Assembly: GCF_003946505.1 (NCBI RefSeq)
Contig: NZ_RHON01000006.1
Coordinates: forward strand, 62,001-126,000
Length of the DNA stretch: 64,000 bases
DNA from: Companilactobacillus mishanensis
Lineage (GTDB): Bacteria > Bacillota > Bacilli > Lactobacillales > Lactobacillaceae
Reading direction: 5' to 3'
Part shown: positions 35,580-45,038 of the stretch, in pieces
Numbering within the stretch: the first letter of the stretch is position 1
Layout of the letters: the number at the start of each line of letters is the position of its first letter
Program-made: the position numbers and the translations under genes
Notes under the pieces: model-generated
Database searches by the model: none
Told to the model about the DNA's origin: nothing
Seen by the model: only the letters and a program-made list of their open reading frames with translations

Positions 35580-36284
35580 TCAATTTCTGTTATTACCGAA
35601 AATTAAAATTAAACGTAACAGTTGTAACGCTGTTGAAAGTACTGCAGCAACATAAGTAAGCGCCGCTGCGAATAATACTTGTTTAACCATCGGAACCTCA
35701 GTACTATCAAGTAATGGGCCTGATGCTAGGATGCTAACAGCACGTCTAGAAGCATTAAATTCCACAGGCAATGTTACTACTTGGAACAATACAACTAACG
35801 CAAAGAGCCAAATACCAATCGTAATCAAAGTATGATTCATTCCTAAAACCATACCTGCGATAATTAATGGAAATGAAGCATTTGATCCTAAGTTAACAGC
35901 AGGAACGAGTGCTGCACGCATTCTCATTGGAACGTAGTTATGCTGATCTTGAATTGCGTGTCCACATTCGTGGGCAGCAACACCAATTGCGGCAACAGAA
36001 GTTGAATCATAAGTTGAATCTGAAAGATTCAAAGTTTTGTCACCAGGATTATAGTTATCGGTCAAATTACCTGAAACTTGTTTGATTTGGATGTTTTGTA
36101 GTCCAGCATTATCAAGAATAAATCTAGCAGCTTCAGCACCACTAGTACCCTCATGACTGGTAACTTGATCGTATTTCTTGAAGTTGTGGTTTACATACCA
36201 GGACGCCCACATACTGATAACTATACCAATAATTACCAGGATAAAGGTCGGGTCCAGAAAACCATTAAGTCCATATCCGGTCAT
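35580..36284 (-). CDS. YugP-like zinc-dependent membrane peptidase
   Basis: 234 aa. Membrane segments at about residues 11-29, 121-140, 142-165 and 200-222. The zinc motif is AAHECGHAIQDQ, typical of the Zn_peptidase_2 (YugP) family, with the SLYDSTSVAAIGVAAHE-like approach present as STYDSTSVAA. Cytoplasmic-membrane protease of unknown substrate. Its ribosome site lies within the end of the upstream gene (2-base gap), so the two are coupled. Confidence 0.88.
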   Translation of the reverse strand: MTGYGLNGFLDPTFILVIIGIVISMWASWYVNHNFKKYDQVTSHEGTSGAEAARFILDNAGLQNIQIKQVSGNLTDNYNPGDKTLNLSDSTYDSTSVAAIGVAAHECGHAIQDQHNYVPMRMRAALVPAVNLGSNASFPLIIAGMVLGMNHTLITIGIWLFALVVLFQVVTLPVEFNASRRAVSILASGPLLDSTEVPMVKQVLFAAALTYVAAVLSTALQLLRLILIFGNNRN

Positions 36285-36286
36285 AT

Positions 36287-36730
36287 TTATTTCCTCTTCA
36301 GTTTATTATTTGTAAATTCATATCCAGAATCTGTGAAGAATTTGACGACCCTCGATTCGTCTTCTTTCATATCAAGAATATTCAGCTTAATTTGGTCATT
36401 TACAAAGACGTATAAACGCTGAATTATCTCCAAACTCATTTTCTTGGAAATATTATCATCAAATTTAGTGAAAATTGTAGCTGAACTATTATTAAAGTCA
36501 ATAGACTTTAGGGCAATCAAGGCAGAAATTTCATGAGATTGTTTATCTTCAACAAACCAATATACAGCTCGGTCACTCATAGTTTCTTTGGCTGTTTGAC
36601 TGATAAAGTTAGTAGTCTCCGCAATGTTTTTGTCGAGAAACTCACTAGCAATTTTTAGTTTGAAGTGGGATGGAAATTCCCATGTGAAATTCTCTGTGAT
36701 GAATGGACGGTACGACTTTAATTTGATCAT
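36287..36730 (-). CDS. GNAT-like acetyltransferase fold protein
   Basis: 147 aa. The order strand-helix-strand with VYWFVEDKQSHEISALIALKSID, then RLYVFVNDQIKLNILDMKEDESRVVKFFTDSGYEF matches the second half of GNAT proteins (the final 'neighbour...GY.F' motif). The acetyl-CoA loop Q.xxGxG/A is not clear, so activity is uncertain. It precedes the YugP-like gene in a two-gene operon. Confidence 0.5.
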   Translation of the reverse strand: MIKLKSYRPFITENFTWEFPSHFKLKIASEFLDKNIAETTNFISQTAKETMSDRAVYWFVEDKQSHEISALIALKSIDFNNSSATIFTKFDDNISKKMSLEIIQRLYVFVNDQIKLNILDMKEDESRVVKFFTDSGYEFTNNKLKRK

Positions 36731-36837
36731 TTTCTACACTTTCATTTTTCTTCCTGTAAAGGTTTTTCCTCACAAATATAGTATATATAATGATATGACA
36801 AATTGCGAAATATTAATAATGATTTGTTTTCCAGAAT

Positions 36838-36866
36838 AAAAAATAACGCTGATCAGTCAGCGTTAT
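36838..36866 (-). terminator. Terminator overlapping the stop of the hydrolase gene
   Basis: ATAACGCTGA pairs with TCAGCGTTAT; on the minus strand it is followed by TTTTTTA. The gene's stop codon (36853-36855) is in the loop. Confidence 0.85.
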
Positions 36867-37605
36867 GGTTGGCGTAAATAAATAAGTTAACTTTCTTTAA
36901 AATATCTGAATCATCATGCATCAATGAATGCTCTGCTTCAGAACCAGTGACCGGCATGTCGATGAATTCTTTAACTCGAGGTTTTAGGATATAATTGATT
37001 GACTTTGCAGATGTGACAGAAATATATTTATCACTATTTGAGTAATCTTCCACATTTCCATAAACATTCAAGACGTGTAAATTAGGTGAAACATTATTAC
37101 GATTTAAGAAAATTCTGAAATAAGTGGGGCTCATAAAAGCAGGTTTGCCGGTTGTATTCAGTTGATTGATATTTGGTAGATCGTTCAATCCCAAAACACC
37201 ATTAAATGGTCCAGCAATCAGGACAAGATGATTTAATTTAGGCATAAAAGGGTGTCGTTTTTCATTGAGATTGACCAGTACCAAGGCGACAGAACCAAGA
37301 GAATGACCAACGGCGTCATAATCAGTAAACCTGTACTTTGAACGCAAGTCAAATAGAAGTCGAGATAACCAATAAGCAATTTGGTTACCGCCGACATATT
37401 TGTTTTGGAAAACCACTTGGATAATTGGCTGTTTATCGTCAGTCCAAGTTCCCTCATAGGTTATTTTCCCACGCCAATTAATTATAGCTTTGAGAAAGTC
37501 GGATCTTCCATTATACTTTAATCCTGATTTAACCATTTTCTCAGTCGTATAGTCCCCACCACGAAATCCGTGGATATACAAAACTGGTCGCTGATTTTTC
37601 TTCAT
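36853..37605 (-). CDS. Alpha/beta hydrolase, DUF915 family
   Basis: 250 aa. HGFRGGDYT oxyanion region near the start, nucleophile elbow GHSLGS with the catalytic Ser, and a late His in EAEHSLMHDD. No signal peptide, unlike many DUF915 members, so probably cytoplasmic. It may cleave esters; the substrate is unknown. Confidence 0.87.
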   Translation of the reverse strand: MKKNQRPVLYIHGFRGGDYTTEKMVKSGLKYNGRSDFLKAIINWRGKITYEGTWTDDKQPIIQVVFQNKYVGGNQIAYWLSRLLFDLRSKYRFTDYDAVGHSLGSVALVLVNLNEKRHPFMPKLNHLVLIAGPFNGVLGLNDLPNINQLNTTGKPAFMSPTYFRIFLNRNNVSPNLHVLNVYGNVEDYSNSDKYISVTSAKSINYILKPRVKEFIDMPVTGSEAEHSLMHDDSDILKKVNLFIYANHNAD

Positions 37606-37679
37606 CTTCTCACCCTAACAACAGTATATTATATAATTTAAATGAGTAAAAAAATAGTAATTCAAATGAGGTATTAATT

Positions 37680-38369
37680 TTGCAAAAATATTATGCGGTA
37701 CGACGTGGTAAAAATCCAGGGATATATCGAACTTGGCCTGAATGTAAAAAACAGGTCGATGGCTTTACTGGTGCACGCTATAAGAGTTTTACAACTGAGG
37801 CAGAAGCTGTTGAATTCTTAAATGGAAAAGATAGTTATACGCCTAAAACAAAAGCTAAAACTGCAAAGGTATCTGAAAATTTAGATGATTTTGACGTTGT
37901 TGTCTACACAGATGGTGGATCACGTAATCATGGTAACGTGAAGGGTGGTCACGTGAAAACAACGGATACCGCAGCCTGGGCATATCATATCAATCATAAT
38001 AATGAGAAATTCGAAGGAACCGATGGAGAATTTGGTGCCACAAATAATCGAATGGAAATTATGGCTCTGATCGAAAGTATCAAACGATTGAACGATTTAG
38101 GCCTTGTCGATGAAAAGATAATCTTTATCTTGGATTCTCAATATGTCTTGAATGCCATAACTAAAGGTTGGTTGAATGGTTGGAAACGCCGTGGATACAA
38201 GAAGGCAGACGGTCAAGTTCCGGTAAACGTAGAACTTTGGAAGGAATTAGATTCGTTGTTGCCAACTATTAAAAATAAAACTTTCAGCTGGACTAAGGGC
38301 CATGCGCAAAATGAAGGAAATAATCGTGTCGACTCTTTATTAAATGAAACTATGGATAAAATGAAATAG
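37680..38369 (+). CDS. rnhA: Ribonuclease HI with N-terminal hybrid-binding domain
   Basis: 229 aa, TTG start with GAGGT 8 bases before. The first 50 residues (KYYAVRRGKNPGIYRTW...ARYKSF) form the RNase H1 N-terminal (viroplasmin-like) domain that holds RNA:DNA hybrids. The catalytic DEDD set is visible: D in VVYTDGGSRN, E in NNRMEIMALIE, D in FILDSQYV and D in NNRVDSLL. Removes RNA from hybrids in replication and repair. Confidence 0.93.
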   Translation: MQKYYAVRRGKNPGIYRTWPECKKQVDGFTGARYKSFTTEAEAVEFLNGKDSYTPKTKAKTAKVSENLDDFDVVVYTDGGSRNHGNVKGGHVKTTDTAAWAYHINHNNEKFEGTDGEFGATNNRMEIMALIESIKRLNDLGLVDEKIIFILDSQYVLNAITKGWLNGWKRRGYKKADGQVPVNVELWKELDSLLPTIKNKTFSWTKGHAQNEGNNRVDSLLNETMDKMK

Positions 38370-38374
38370 CCTAG

Positions 38375-38412
38375 ATCCGCTGATGAATAAACTCATCAGT
38401 GGATTTTTTTGT
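38375..38412 (+). terminator. Rho-independent terminator of rnhA
   Basis: ATCCGCTGATGA pairs with TCATCAGTGGAT (one wobble), then seven Ts. Confidence 0.9.
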
Positions 38413-38453
38413 TTAGGGGATTCCCTACAAAAGTAAAAATGATTGTATTTCCG

Positions 38454-38504
38454 TTGACAAATGTAGACGGCAAGAATATTATTTAAGCATAGATTACAAA
38501 TGTA
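38454..38504 (+). promoter_or_regulatory. Copper-responsive promoter with two CopY-type boxes
   Basis: TTGACA (38454), a 17-base spacer and TATTAT (38477). Two cop boxes of the form TACANNTGTA: GACAAATGTA (38456-38465, one mismatch) overlaps the -35, and TACAAATGTA (38495-38504, exact) lies just after the start point. CopY represses such promoters until copper is high. The copY gene is not in this window. Confidence 0.85.
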
Positions 38505-38528
38505 AACGAAAGAAATGGGGGATAAATT

Positions 38529-38900
38529 TTGACAAAAATATTGGTGCTAGTCGTAGGAATAGTGTTGATAGGATTCATCGTTTGGTGGTTCTTCGGCAAG
38601 CATGAAGCGGCTGAGGTTTCTGCCGATTTAGCTAATGACAAACAAAGTATTGACGTAGAAGTTAATGGTGGTTATTCACCTGAAACAGTCGTCTTGAAAA
38701 AAGATGTTCCGGCTGTTCTAAACTTTACTAGAAAAGATAAATCCAGTTGCTTGGATCGAGTAGTTTTTTCAGATTTCGGAATCAACCGAGCTTTACCGAT
38801 CAACGAAAAAGAAGAAATCAAAATTGATACCAGCAAACCTGGCGAATATCAATGGGCCTGTGGAATGGATATGTTCCATGGCAAATTGATCATCAAATAA
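38529..38900 (+). CDS. cupA: Membrane-anchored cupredoxin-like copper chaperone (CupA-like)
   Basis: 123 aa. One N-terminal membrane anchor (about residues 3-22, ending WWFFGKH), then a cupredoxin-like domain with the Cu(I) residues in SSCLDRVVF and the C-terminal WACGMDMFHGK (Cys, two Met). Length and layout match CupA of Streptococcus pneumoniae, which passes Cu(I) to CopA. First gene of a copper operon under two cop boxes. TTG start after GGGG-rich ribosome site. Confidence 0.85.
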   Translation: MTKILVLVVGIVLIGFIVWWFFGKHEAAEVSADLANDKQSIDVEVNGGYSPETVVLKKDVPAVLNFTRKDKSSCLDRVVFSDFGINRALPINEKEEIKIDTSKPGEYQWACGMDMFHGKLIIK

Positions 38901-38937
38901 AATAATATAAAAATTAAATTTTAAGAGGATAAATATT

Positions 38938-39210
38938 ATGAGTGAAAACGTACAAGAAGTAAAAGTTGAAGTTGCGGGTGGATACAAACCAGATGTCGTA
39001 AATCTTAAAAAAGGTGTTCCAGCAAAGATTTCATTTACGAGAACTAATGATCAAGGTTGTCTCGACGTCGTTCATTCTAAAGAATTAGGATTTGAAGAGG
39101 ACTTGCCTATCGATGTTACAAAAACCGTTGACGTACCAACAGACAAGGCTGGTGAATTTAGTTTTAGTTGCGGTATGGACATGTTCTTTGGTAAGGTCGT
39201 GATTTCATAA
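38938..39210 (+). CDS. Soluble cupredoxin-like copper-binding protein
   Basis: 90 aa, paralogous to the preceding gene but without a membrane anchor: [31 protein letters not shown] and [11 protein letters not shown]. In S. pneumoniae the same kind of domain forms the N-terminus of CopA. Here it is a separate protein whose stop overlaps the copA start by one base, and CopA starts straight at its first membrane helix. It probably serves as a detached metal-binding domain for CopA. Confidence 0.82.
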   Translation: MSENVQEVKVEVAGGYKPDVVNLKKGVPAKISFTRTNDQGCLDVVHSKELGFEEDLPIDVTKTVDVPTDKAGEFSFSCGMDMFFGKVVIS

Positions 39211-41135
39211 TGACAATAACCAAACGTTTCTGGATTTCATTGATTTTTTCACTACCCATGCTAGCCAACATGATTTTAATGCCATTTGGTTGGATGTTAC
39301 CTGGAGGAGATTGGACACAACTTTCCTTGACGACGGTGATCATAGTGATTTCCGCTGGACCTTTCTGGCAGAGTGCCTGGGCTTCATTTACGAAGCATCA
39401 TTCTAATATGGATACGTTAGTGGCAATTGGTACACTTGTTGCTTATGTCTACAGTATTTATGCGATGGCAACACATCAGCCAGTATTCTTCGAGAGTGCA
39501 GCCTTCGTAACAACATTCGTACTACTCGGACAAGTTTTCGAGGAACGAATGAGAAATAATGCTTCGGAAGCTGTTGAAAAATTGGTTGACCTTCAAGCCA
39601 AAGAAGCTGAAGTAATGCGTGATGGAAAACTAGTTAAAATTCCTCTAGCCGAGGTCGTTGTTGGAGATATTATCCGAGTAAAGCCTGGTGAAAAAATTGC
39701 CGTCGATGGTGAGATCACAGAAGGAACTTCAACGATCGATGAATCAATGGTCACTGGTGAAAGTATGCCAGTCGAGAAGAAGACTGGTGACAAAGTTATC
39801 GGATCAACTATTAACAGCAACGGAACTTTCATGTTCAAAGCTGAAAAAGTCGGCGATGACACAATGCTTTCTCAAATTGTTGAACTGGTTAAGAAAGCAC
39901 AAAATAGTCACGCTCCAATTCAAAATTTAACAGATAAAGTTTCAGATATTTTTGTGCCAACAGTTTTAATCATCGCAATTTTGACCTTCATGGTTTGGTA
40001 CGTATTTTTGGGTGCATCAGTCGCTAGTTCTCTTATTTTCGCCGTTGCGGTCGTAGTTATTGCTTGTCCATGTGCGCTTGGATTGGCAACACCAACTGCA
40101 CTAATGGTCGGAACTGGACGCTCAGCCAAGATGGGTATTTTGATCAAAAACGGTGAAGTTTTGGAAGCCGTTAATGATGTTAAAACAGTTGTCTTCGATA
40201 AGACAGGTACTATCACAGTTGGTAAACCTGAAGTTACAGATATTGTTGGGGATGAAAAATCAGTTCTTACATATGCAACTGGTTTGGAGCAATCTTCAGA
40301 ACATCCATTAGCTTCGGCAATCGTTAAAAAAGCTGAAAATGAAAAGATTTCTGTACCAAAAGTTTCTAATTTCCAAGCTATCGAGGGTAAGGGTGTTGAG
40401 GCCTTAGTTGATGGTAAAAAGGCATTTGTTGGTAATGACAAATTGTTAGCTGATGTTGAAATCGATGATAAGCTAAAGCAACAAGTCATTGAACTTCAAG
40501 AACAAGCTAAGACAGTTGTCTTTGTTGGAGTAGAAAACAAAGTTGTCGGACTTATCGCAATTCAAGACGCACCAAAAGATACTTCAAGAGAAGCAATTGC
40601 AGACTTGAAAGCTCGTGGTTTGAAGACAGTTATGTTGACTGGAGATAATCAATTAGTTGCTGAAGCAATCGCTGAACAAGTTGGTATCGATCAAGTTATT
40701 GCCGATGTTTTACCAAGTGATAAAGCCGATCACGTTAAAGCATTACAACAAGATGGAAAAGTTGCTTTCGTTGGTGACGGAATCAATGACGCACCTGCAT
40801 TGACCGTAGCGGATGTCGGAATCGCTATGGGATCAGGTACAGATATCGCCATCGAATCTGGTGGAATCGTGCTAGTTAAGAATGATTTGAGGGATGTTGA
40901 TAAAGCTCTTGCCTTGAGTAAGAAAACTTTCAACCGAATCAAGTTGAATTTGTTCTGGGCATTCTTCTACAACGTGCTTGGTATTCCTATTGCTGCTGGT
41001 ATTTTCTATGGAATCGGTTTGTCGTTGAGTCCTGAGTTAGCTGGTTTGGCAATGGCATTTAGTTCCTTATCAGTTGTTACAAGTTCAATGTTGCTTAACA
41101 AAGCTAAGATTACAAGTAAGGCGAGATTGGCTTAG
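39210..41135 (+). CDS. copA: Copper-exporting P1B-type ATPase
   Basis: 641 aa. Eight membrane segments. The Cu(I) site is [12 protein letters not shown] in segment six; phosphorylation motif [14 protein letters not shown]1B motif SEHPLASAI; hinge [10 protein letters not shown]. No HMA (GMxCxxC) domain and no cupredoxin domain at the N-terminus, which makes it short for CopA. It pumps Cu(I) out of the cytoplasm. Last gene of the operon; a repeat starts two bases after the stop. Confidence 0.95.
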   Translation: MTITKRFWISLIFSLPMLANMILMPFGWMLPGGDWTQLSLTTVIIVISAGPFWQSAWASFTKHHSNMDTLVAIGTLVAYVYSIYAMATHQPVFFESAAFVTTFVLLGQVFEERMRNNASEAVEKLVDLQAKEAEVMRDGKLVKIPLAEVVVGDIIRVKPGEKIAVDGEITEGTSTIDESMVTGESMPVEKKTGDKVIGSTINSNGTFMFKAEKVGDDTMLSQIVELVKKAQNSHAPIQNLTDKVSDIFVPTVLIIAILTFMVWYVFLGASVASSLIFAVAVVVIACPCALGLATPTALMVGTGRSAKMGILIKNGEVLEAVNDVKTVVFDKTGTITVGKPEVTDIVGDEKSVLTYATGLEQSSEHPLASAIVKKAENEKISVPKVSNFQAIEGKGVEALVDGKKAFVGNDKLLADVEIDDKLKQQVIELQEQAKTVVFVGVENKVVGLIAIQDAPKDTSREAIADLKARGLKTVMLTGDNQLVAEAIAEQVGIDQVIADVLPSDKADHVKALQQDGKVAFVGDGINDAPALTVADVGIAMGSGTDIAIESGGIVLVKNDLRDVDKALALSKKTFNRIKLNLFWAFFYNVLGIPIAAGIFYGIGLSLSPELAGLAMAFSSLSVVTSSMLLNKAKITSKARLA

Positions 41136-41137
41136 GA

Positions 41138-41305
41138 TGCCGATTCCGAAAGAAAAACGATTTTGAGGGCTGGAACGTGGTGGACCCACTTTAAACTAAT
41201 TGCAAAATGCGCAATCATTTCAAAGCTGGGTCTTTATCTAAGTGTACTTCGTACACTAAGAAAAACGTCACCACTGAGCCCAAATCGTTTTTCTTTCTAC
41301 ATCTA
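41138..41305 (+). repeat. Dispersed repeat family 1, 168-bp copy
   Basis: Starts TGCCGATTCCGAA and ends TTCTACATCTA. Inner pairs AGAAAAACGATTT / AAATCGTTTTTCT and the hairpin GTGTACTTCGTACAC are visible. It contains the CCACTTT...AAGTGTACTTCGTACAC order shared, inverted, with the copies at 54781 and 55762. Confidence 0.8.
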
Positions 41306-41331
41306 AATAGTGGCTCGTCAACTTATAATAC

Positions 41332-41395
41332 TGTATGTGTGTATGTGTGTATGTGTGTATGTGTGTATGTGTGTATGTGTGTATGTGTGTATTTG
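41332..41395 (+). repeat. Octanucleotide microsatellite
   Basis: Seven exact tandem copies of TGTATGTG followed by one variant (TGTATTTG). Non-coding, between copA and the DUF1002 gene. No other simple tandem array of this kind was seen in the window. Confidence 0.95.
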
Positions 41396-41442
41396 TGTTA
41401 TAAATATGTTTATTGATAAAAAGTATAAATTTTAATAATCAA

Positions 41443-41490
41443 AAAGGTGGTCACTAACTTTAATCGAGTTTGTGACCACCTTTATTTTTT
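41443..41490. terminator. Terminator between copA and the DUF1002 gene
   Basis: AAAGGTGGTCAC pairs with GTGACCACCTTT around a 17-base loop; T run on the plus strand and A run for the minus strand. Confidence 0.85.
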
Positions 41491-41503
41491 GAGTACGGTG
41501 TTA

Positions 41504-42451
41504 TTAGTTAAACAATCCTTTAAAGAATGAAACTATGTTGTCCCAAATCTTTTGGGCAAAGTTTCTGTTTTCTTGGGTGTTTAATTTGTTGAAAATATTT
41601 TTGGCTGAACTTTGGATATCGCTACTTAGTTTTTGTGCTTGTTGTTTGAAATTAGAATTCTTTAGGGCTCCTGAATCTCTGATTTCTACCATCAAGTTGA
41701 TGATTTGTGTTTTTTGATTGTTGTTGATGATATTTTGTAGATTATTTTGTTGCAAGTTGTTATTCACGATATTTGTAATTTCTGTTTTTGAAACGTTTGT
41801 ACCTTGTTTTGCTAAATCTGCTTTCATTCCGGCAACGGCGTTATTTAACTGTTGATCGGTGTAGCCATCTGTTCCTTTATTTGCTTGTGTGATGCCACTT
41901 AATACTCCCATTTCATCTTGGGCTGCATTAACTTGGCTTTGATTCAAGCTGTTACCTGTGCTGGCATATGCGGCATAGATTCCGGCTAAAGCACCTGAGC
42001 CATCGATTGGTGTAGCTGATGTTACATAGATATTAGCGTTACTGATACCAGCTGTTAAAGCAGCGTTTCTGTATTGATCAGAAGTAATAGTTGTAATGTT
42101 ATTGCTTCCTTTGTAATTTACGATCGATACGTTGATACCTGAACCTGAAGATGTTGGCTCGATCAATGCTGATGACCAAACTCCAGAGTTACTGTTGAAG
42201 TTGCTACCACTTGGGTTTAGATATTTAACTAATGTATCACCTGTGACAGTTACTGTTTTGTAGTTGCTGTCGTTTATCTGTGAAGATAAGGCGTTGATAG
42301 TTCCTTGCTTCTGGTCAGACGTTAGGGATGTTCCCAGTGTCATTACTGGTTGATCCAAAGAGTCCGCCTGAGCGTTATTTGCTGAGGCAGAAAAGATACC
42401 AACAGCAAGTAAAGATACAATACTAAATACGATTAATTTTAACTTTTTCAA
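41504..42451 (-). CDS. Secreted DUF1002 protein
   Basis: 315 aa from the TTG at 42451, 7 bases after AAGGAGGG; upstream in-frame starts would lie before that site. Signal peptide LKKLKLIVFSIVSLLAVGIF with a cut near ANNAQA. The body has the DUF1002 pattern MTLGTSLTSDQKQGTINAL, VSIVNYKGSNNITTIT and AALTAGISNANIYVTSATPIDGSGA. The C-terminus is Asn/Gln-rich and helical. The exact role is unknown; it is exported. Confidence 0.88.
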   Translation of the reverse strand: MKKLKLIVFSIVSLLAVGIFSASANNAQADSLDQPVMTLGTSLTSDQKQGTINALSSQINDSNYKTVTVTGDTLVKYLNPSGSNFNSNSGVWSSALIEPTSSGSGINVSIVNYKGSNNITTITSDQYRNAALTAGISNANIYVTSATPIDGSGALAGIYAAYASTGNSLNQSQVNAAQDEMGVLSGITQANKGTDGYTDQQLNNAVAGMKADLAKQGTNVSKTEITNIVNNNLQQNNLQNIINNNQKTQIINLMVEIRDSGALKNSNFKQQAQKLSSDIQSSAKNIFNKLNTQENRNFAQKIWDNIVSFFKGLFN

Positions 42452-42632
42452 GGTTAAACCCTCCTTACAGGATATTAAACCAAACAATTATGAATTATTC
42501 GAGAAAATTTCAAATTGTAACACCAATATCGTATCACTTGAATAGTGATTTTTGAATATTTGTGCTATTCTATAGTTTCTAGGAAATCGCTTAAATATGA
42601 AAAATCATAAAGAAAGTATAGGTGAACAACCA

Positions 42633-43691
42633 ATGAAAATTGTTGTCCTCTCAGGTGGTAGAAGTACCGAAAGAAACGTTTCTCTATCTTCAGGTGTGAA
42701 GATTACTAATGCTCTCAGAAGCAAGGGCTATGAAGTAGCTTATATCGACTCATTCTTGGGTATTGATGTGAAAGAAGACCAAATCGATTCTCTTTTTACA
42801 ACAAAGCCAGAAGATGAATCTAATTTGATCATCGATGATAAAGTTTTGACTGATGAAAAAATAAACGCACTTCGTACTGACGGTACTATCGGACTACTAG
42901 GTAAGAACGTCCTTAAGGTTTGTGAACACGCCGACATCGTATACTTAGGATTACATGGTGAAGACGGTGAAAACGGTAAGATCCAAGCTGTATTAGATAT
43001 TTACGATATTAGATATACAGGAAGTGGCACATTATCATCAGCCATTTCGATGGATAAGAAATACTCAAAAGAAGTATTCGTCCAAAACAAGATCAAGACT
43101 GCTGCATTTAAAGTTACTAAGACAAGCAAGATCACTCCAGACGAAATCCCATTCGGTTTTCCAATGGTAGTTAAACCATCAAATGGTGGTTCAAGTGTTG
43201 GTACACATATCATTAACGATGATTCAGAATTGCAAGCTATGGTTGCCGATGCATTGAGATTCGATAGTGAAGCTTTGCTTGAAGAATATATCAAGGGTAG
43301 AGAATTTTCAGTTGCTATCGTTGATGGTCAAGTATTACCAGCGATTGAAATTGTCGTGGATACTGGTTGGTATGACTTCCAACACAAGTTTACTGATAAT
43401 GATGTGACTCATTTCGTTACACCACCAGAAGACTTGGATGAAGATATTCATTTGGCAATGCAAGAATTAGCTTTGAAGACTTTCGAAGCCTTGAGCATGA
43501 GTAGTTATGGCCGTATCGACTTCTTGTTACGTGACCGCGATATTTATGTCATGGAAGGTAACACATTGCCAGGTATGACACCTCGTTCATTGATGCCACG
43601 TGAGGCTGAAGCTGCTGGTATTGGCTACGCTGACCTTTGCGAAAAGATCATTAAGAGTAAAATGAGATTGTATGACGAATCAGAAAAATAA
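42633..43691 (+). CDS. ddl: D-alanine--D-alanine ligase family (ATP-grasp)
   Basis: 352 aa from the ATG at 42633 (MKIVVLSGGRSTERNVSLSSG); an ATG at 42597 has a poorer ribosome site and adds 12 residues not usual in the family. ATP-grasp motifs: LGLHGEDGENGKIQ, KPSNGGSSVGTH, EEYIKGREFSVAIVDG and EGNTLPGMTPRSLMPREA. It makes the D-Ala-D-Ala (or D-Ala-D-Lac) dipeptide for wall precursors. It differs enough from standard Ddl to be a second, specialised copy. Confidence 0.82.
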   Translation: MKIVVLSGGRSTERNVSLSSGVKITNALRSKGYEVAYIDSFLGIDVKEDQIDSLFTTKPEDESNLIIDDKVLTDEKINALRTDGTIGLLGKNVLKVCEHADIVYLGLHGEDGENGKIQAVLDIYDIRYTGSGTLSSAISMDKKYSKEVFVQNKIKTAAFKVTKTSKITPDEIPFGFPMVVKPSNGGSSVGTHIINDDSELQAMVADALRFDSEALLEEYIKGREFSVAIVDGQVLPAIEIVVDTGWYDFQHKFTDNDVTHFVTPPEDLDEDIHLAMQELALKTFEALSMSSYGRIDFLLRDRDIYVMEGNTLPGMTPRSLMPREAEAAGIGYADLCEKIIKSKMRLYDESEK

Positions 43692-43696
43692 AAATC

Positions 43697-43719
43697 AAGC
43701 TGCCATGCAGCTTTTTTTT
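43697..43719 (+). terminator. Rho-independent terminator of ddl
   Basis: AAGCTGC pairs with GCAGCTT around CAT, followed by a run of Ts. Confidence 0.85.
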
Positions 43720-43738
43720 GTGGAAAATTTCTCAAATT

Positions 43739-43752
43739 GTGGTATAGACCAC
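43739..43752 (+). promoter_or_regulatory. NagR/YvoA-type operator upstream of nagA
   Basis: GTGGTATAGACCAC, an inverted repeat that matches the dre/NagR site TGGTATAGACCA. It lies over the -35 region of a promoter whose -10 is TATAAT at 43763. GntR-family NagR would release it when glucosamine-6-P or GlcNAc-6-P builds up. The regulator is not in the window. Confidence 0.8.
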
Positions 43753-43789
43753 TATTAATTGTTATAATAAAACCATTGGAGGACTGAAA

Positions 43790-44947
43790 ATGACATATTA
43801 CATTCATGCTAAGAAATTCTTTTTGCCTAACACTACTGAAAAGGGAGGCTATCTAGAGGTTACTGATGATGGTAAGTTCGGTAGTTTCTTCCCAGAAGAT
43901 GAGAAGCCTGCTGGTAAGATCGTTGATTATTCTGACAAAATGATCGCACCTGGATTGGTTGATACTCATATTCATGGTCTATTGGGCCACGATGTTATGG
44001 ATAATGATTGGGACAAAATCAATGACATGTCTAAAGGACTTTTGGAAGCCGGTGTTACTTCATGGCTACCAACAACACTTACAGCTTCAAGAGAACAATT
44101 AAATGATGTATGTAAAACTATCGGTGATAATTATAAAAAAGCCGAAGGTGCTAAGATCCAAGGTATTTACTTTGAAGGACCTTTCTTCACAGAAGAACAT
44201 AAAGGTGCTCAAAATCCTAAATACTTTACTGATCCAGATGCTGATGAATTTGCTGAATGGCAAGAATCAGCTCACGGTATGATCAGAAAAATTGCAATTG
44301 CTCCTGAAAGAAAAGGTGCGGTTGAATTTACTAAAGCTGTTGCATCTGACACAGTTGCCGTTGCTTTAGGTCACAGTTCAGCTACTTTTGAACAAGCTAA
44401 GGCTTGTGTTGAAGCTGGAGCCTCAGTATTTACACATACATATAATGGTATGAGTGGTTTGAGCCATCACCAACCTGGTATGGTCGGTGCTGCTATGACA
44501 ATGAACTGGGTCGATGATGAATTGATCTGTGACGGTCACCACGTGCTTGCACCTGCTGCCGAAACTTTGATCGACAAGAAGACACCAGAACATATCGCTT
44601 TGATCACTGATTGTATGCGTGCTGGTTTGATGCCAGATGGCGACTACGTACTTGGTGAATTACCTGTTATCGTTGAAGGCGGAACAGCTAAACTTAAATC
44701 AGTTCCACATAACTTGGCCGGGAGTATCTTATTACTTAAAGATGCTATCAAGAACGTTGTTGACTGGAACATTGCTACAGATGAAGAAGCAATCATCATG
44801 GGCTCATACGTACCTGCAAAGAGTTGTAAGATTGCTAATGACTGTGGTGCAATTTACCCAGGACGTGACGCTGACTTTATCGTCTTGAATTCAGATATGT
44901 CATTATCAGAAACTTATCTTGACGGTGAATCAAGATACCAAGCTTAA
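43790..44947 (+). CDS. nagA: N-acetylglucosamine-6-phosphate deacetylase
   Basis: 385 aa. Metal-dependent amidohydrolase: DTHIHGLLGHD, EGPFFTEEHKGAQ, GHSSATFEQA, FTHTYNGMSGLSHHQPG and the catalytic Asp in LITDCMRAG. Turns GlcNAc-6-P into GlcN-6-P for glycolysis or wall recycling. GGAGGA precedes the ATG and a NagR-type operator lies upstream. It also completes sialic acid breakdown from the nan cluster, which delivers GlcNAc-6-P. Confidence 0.96.
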   Translation: MTYYIHAKKFFLPNTTEKGGYLEVTDDGKFGSFFPEDEKPAGKIVDYSDKMIAPGLVDTHIHGLLGHDVMDNDWDKINDMSKGLLEAGVTSWLPTTLTASREQLNDVCKTIGDNYKKAEGAKIQGIYFEGPFFTEEHKGAQNPKYFTDPDADEFAEWQESAHGMIRKIAIAPERKGAVEFTKAVASDTVAVALGHSSATFEQAKACVEAGASVFTHTYNGMSGLSHHQPGMVGAAMTMNWVDDELICDGHHVLAPAAETLIDKKTPEHIALITDCMRAGLMPDGDYVLGELPVIVEGGTAKLKSVPHNLAGSILLLKDAIKNVVDWNIATDEEAIIMGSYVPAKSCKIANDCGAIYPGRDADFIVLNSDMSLSETYLDGESRYQA

Positions 44948-44967
44948 TTTAAAATTTGAAATTAAAT

Positions 44968-44997
44968 AAGAGCAACCCATTTGGATTGCTCTTTTTC
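44968..44997 (+). terminator. Rho-independent terminator of nagA
   Basis: AAGAGCAACCCA pairs with GGATTGCTCTT-type arm (one mismatch), then Ts. Confidence 0.85.
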
Positions 44998-45038
44998 TAT
45001 CTAGTTTTATACTAATAGTATGTTACTCGGAGGATATT

